Origin: JBFHRB01 sp041591915
GTDB taxonomy: Bacteria; Actinomycetota; Nitriliruptoria; Nitriliruptorales; Nitriliruptoraceae
Reading direction: 5' to 3'
DNA: 5,987 nucleotides
Assembly: GCA_041591915.1 (NCBI GenBank)
Contig: JBFHRB010000208.1
Span: forward strand, 1 to 5,987
Shown: positions 5,224-5,987 of the stretch, in pieces
Numbering within the stretch: the first letter of the stretch is position 1
Layout: each line of letters begins with the position of its first letter
Translations under genes and position numbers: made by a program
Notes under the pieces: model-generated
The model's database searches: none
What the model saw: only the letters and a program-made list of their open reading frames with translations
Told to the model about the DNA's origin: nothing

Positions 5224-5987
5224 GCAACGATGTCCTCGAGGGCGCCTCGGGCGCGACGGGCGAGTCGACGACCCCCCGCCCGCGCAGGTCAACTGCGGGG
5301 CGCCGAAAGCGCGCGCGACGTCGGCAGAAGCGCATGGCCCTCGCCCGGCTGATCGGCACCATCGTCGGCGCGATCGGGTTCGCCGGCCTCCTCGTCTACG
5401 GGGCGACGGTCCTCGTGGCGAACCGCGAGCCGGACGAGGTGGTCGACGACGACGAGCCGGTGCTCGTCTTCGAGGACCGCCAGACCTCGGCGCTGCTCGC
5501 GACCTTCGACGAGGCCGACCCCTCAGCGGGTGCGTCGCTGATCGTGATCCTCGCCTACGACCGAGCGACCGAGGACGCCACGGCCGTCTTCGTCCCCTCG
5601 CGCACGGTCGCCGACATCCCGGGGCACGGGCTGCTGCAGGTCAACCAGGCGTACGCGTTCGGGGAGGGCCCACTCCTCGACGCGACGGTCGACAACCTCA
5701 TGGGCATCGACGTCGACCACACCATCGGCATCAGCGAGCAGGGGTGGGCGTCGATGTTCGCGCGTACGGGTGGCCTCACGATCGACGTGCCGGGCCGGCT
5801 CGTCCTCAGCAAGCCGGACGGCACGCAGGAGATGCGGTTCACGGCCGGCGAGCAGTTCCTCGACGGGCCTCGCATCGCGGAGTACATGGTCTTCCTGGAG
5901 CGCGGCGAGCAGGAGCTCGCGCGGCTCCCACGCGCCCAGAGCGTGATCCTGGGCCTGCTCGACCAGTTCGCCAACGACCCCGAGGCC
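5220..5987 (+). CDS. Divergent LytR-CpsA-Psr (LCP) family envelope protein, 3'-truncated by window edge
   Basis: The first 256 residues are visible and the frame is open to the last base. The order is a short acidic/polar start, a strongly basic cytoplasmic patch (20-38, rich in Arg and Lys), one transmembrane helix (about 44-66), an acidic linker (70-79) and an LCP-like extracellular domain from about 104. Recognisable LCP landmarks are VNQAYAFG (141-148), LLDATVDNLMGIDVDH (152-167), a Gly-Gly...IDVPG strand, and a helix with R235 and R238. LCP enzymes attach teichoic acids, arabinogalactan or similar polymers to peptidoglycan. Here the usual acidic residue before the first strand is missing (AGASLIVIL at 103-111), and the usual PRD-T segment reads PSRT (126-129). 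Catalysis in the normal way is therefore doubtful. The gene overlaps nadD by ATGA; in many Gram-positive genomes an LCP gene lies between nadD and rsfS. Confidence 0.82.
   Translation, partial: MSNDVLEGASGATGESTTPRPRRSTAGRRKRARRRQKRMALARLIGTIVGAIGFAGLLVYGATVLVANREPDEVVDDDEPVLVFEDRQTSALLATFDEADPSAGASLIVILAYDRATEDATAVFVPSRTVADIPGHGLLQVNQAYAFGEGPLLDATVDNLMGIDVDHTIGISEQGWASMFARTGGLTIDVPGRLVLSKPDGTQEMRFTAGEQFLDGPRIAEYMVFLERGEQELARLPRAQSVILGLLDQFANDPEA

Noticed and set aside
4435..5292. Upstream extension of the sigma factor frame to a start at 5292
   Set aside because: It runs antisense through nadD and gives non-sigma sequence. Region 2 begins only nine residues after the GTG at 4434.

Overview
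This is a GC-rich window with very strong third-position G/C. It most likely comes from an actinobacterium. GTG starts, ATGA stop/start overlaps, an ECF sigma factor with a membrane-anchored partner, and a nadD start that looks leaderless all fit that group. The lineage cannot be fixed from this sequence alone. No mobile element, tRNA, rRNA or CRISPR array was seen, and base composition looks even throughout.

Layout. (1) Positions 2-2108, plus strand: the 3' part of a MoxR-type AAA+ ATPase gene, then after 31 bases a gene for a CoxE-type von Willebrand factor A (VWA) protein. The pair probably forms one operon encoding an ATPase plus metal-dependent adaptor chaperone. (2) Positions 2109-2161: a short convergent gap. 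It carries a second copy of the last 14 coding bases of the VWA gene and no clear terminator. (3) Positions 4434-2162, minus strand: an ECF sigma factor gene whose stop overlaps the start of a 589-residue single-pass membrane protein (ATGA). That protein has a cytoplasmic N-terminus, one transmembrane helix, a predicted seven-bladed beta-propeller outside the cell and a distinct C-terminal domain. It is the likely sigma regulator/sensor. (4) Positions 4435-4641: a 207-base divergent control region. It holds a candidate ECF-type promoter facing the sigma gene, a 13-bp palindrome on its -10 region, and a TANNNT box placed for leaderless transcription of nadD. (5) Positions 4642-5987, plus strand: nadD (NAD biosynthesis), overlapping by ATGA a divergent LytR-CpsA-Psr (LCP) envelope protein that runs off the window.

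How the genes work together. The sigma factor and propeller protein form a cell-surface signalling unit, probably self-regulated. The MoxR/VWA pair is a separate maturation or remodelling module. nadD plus LCP is a housekeeping arrangement seen in many Gram-positive genomes, often followed by rsfS. The two least ordinary items are the sigma/propeller pair, which lacks a zinc anti-sigma motif, and the LCP protein, which lacks the usual acidic and Arg residues of the active site.
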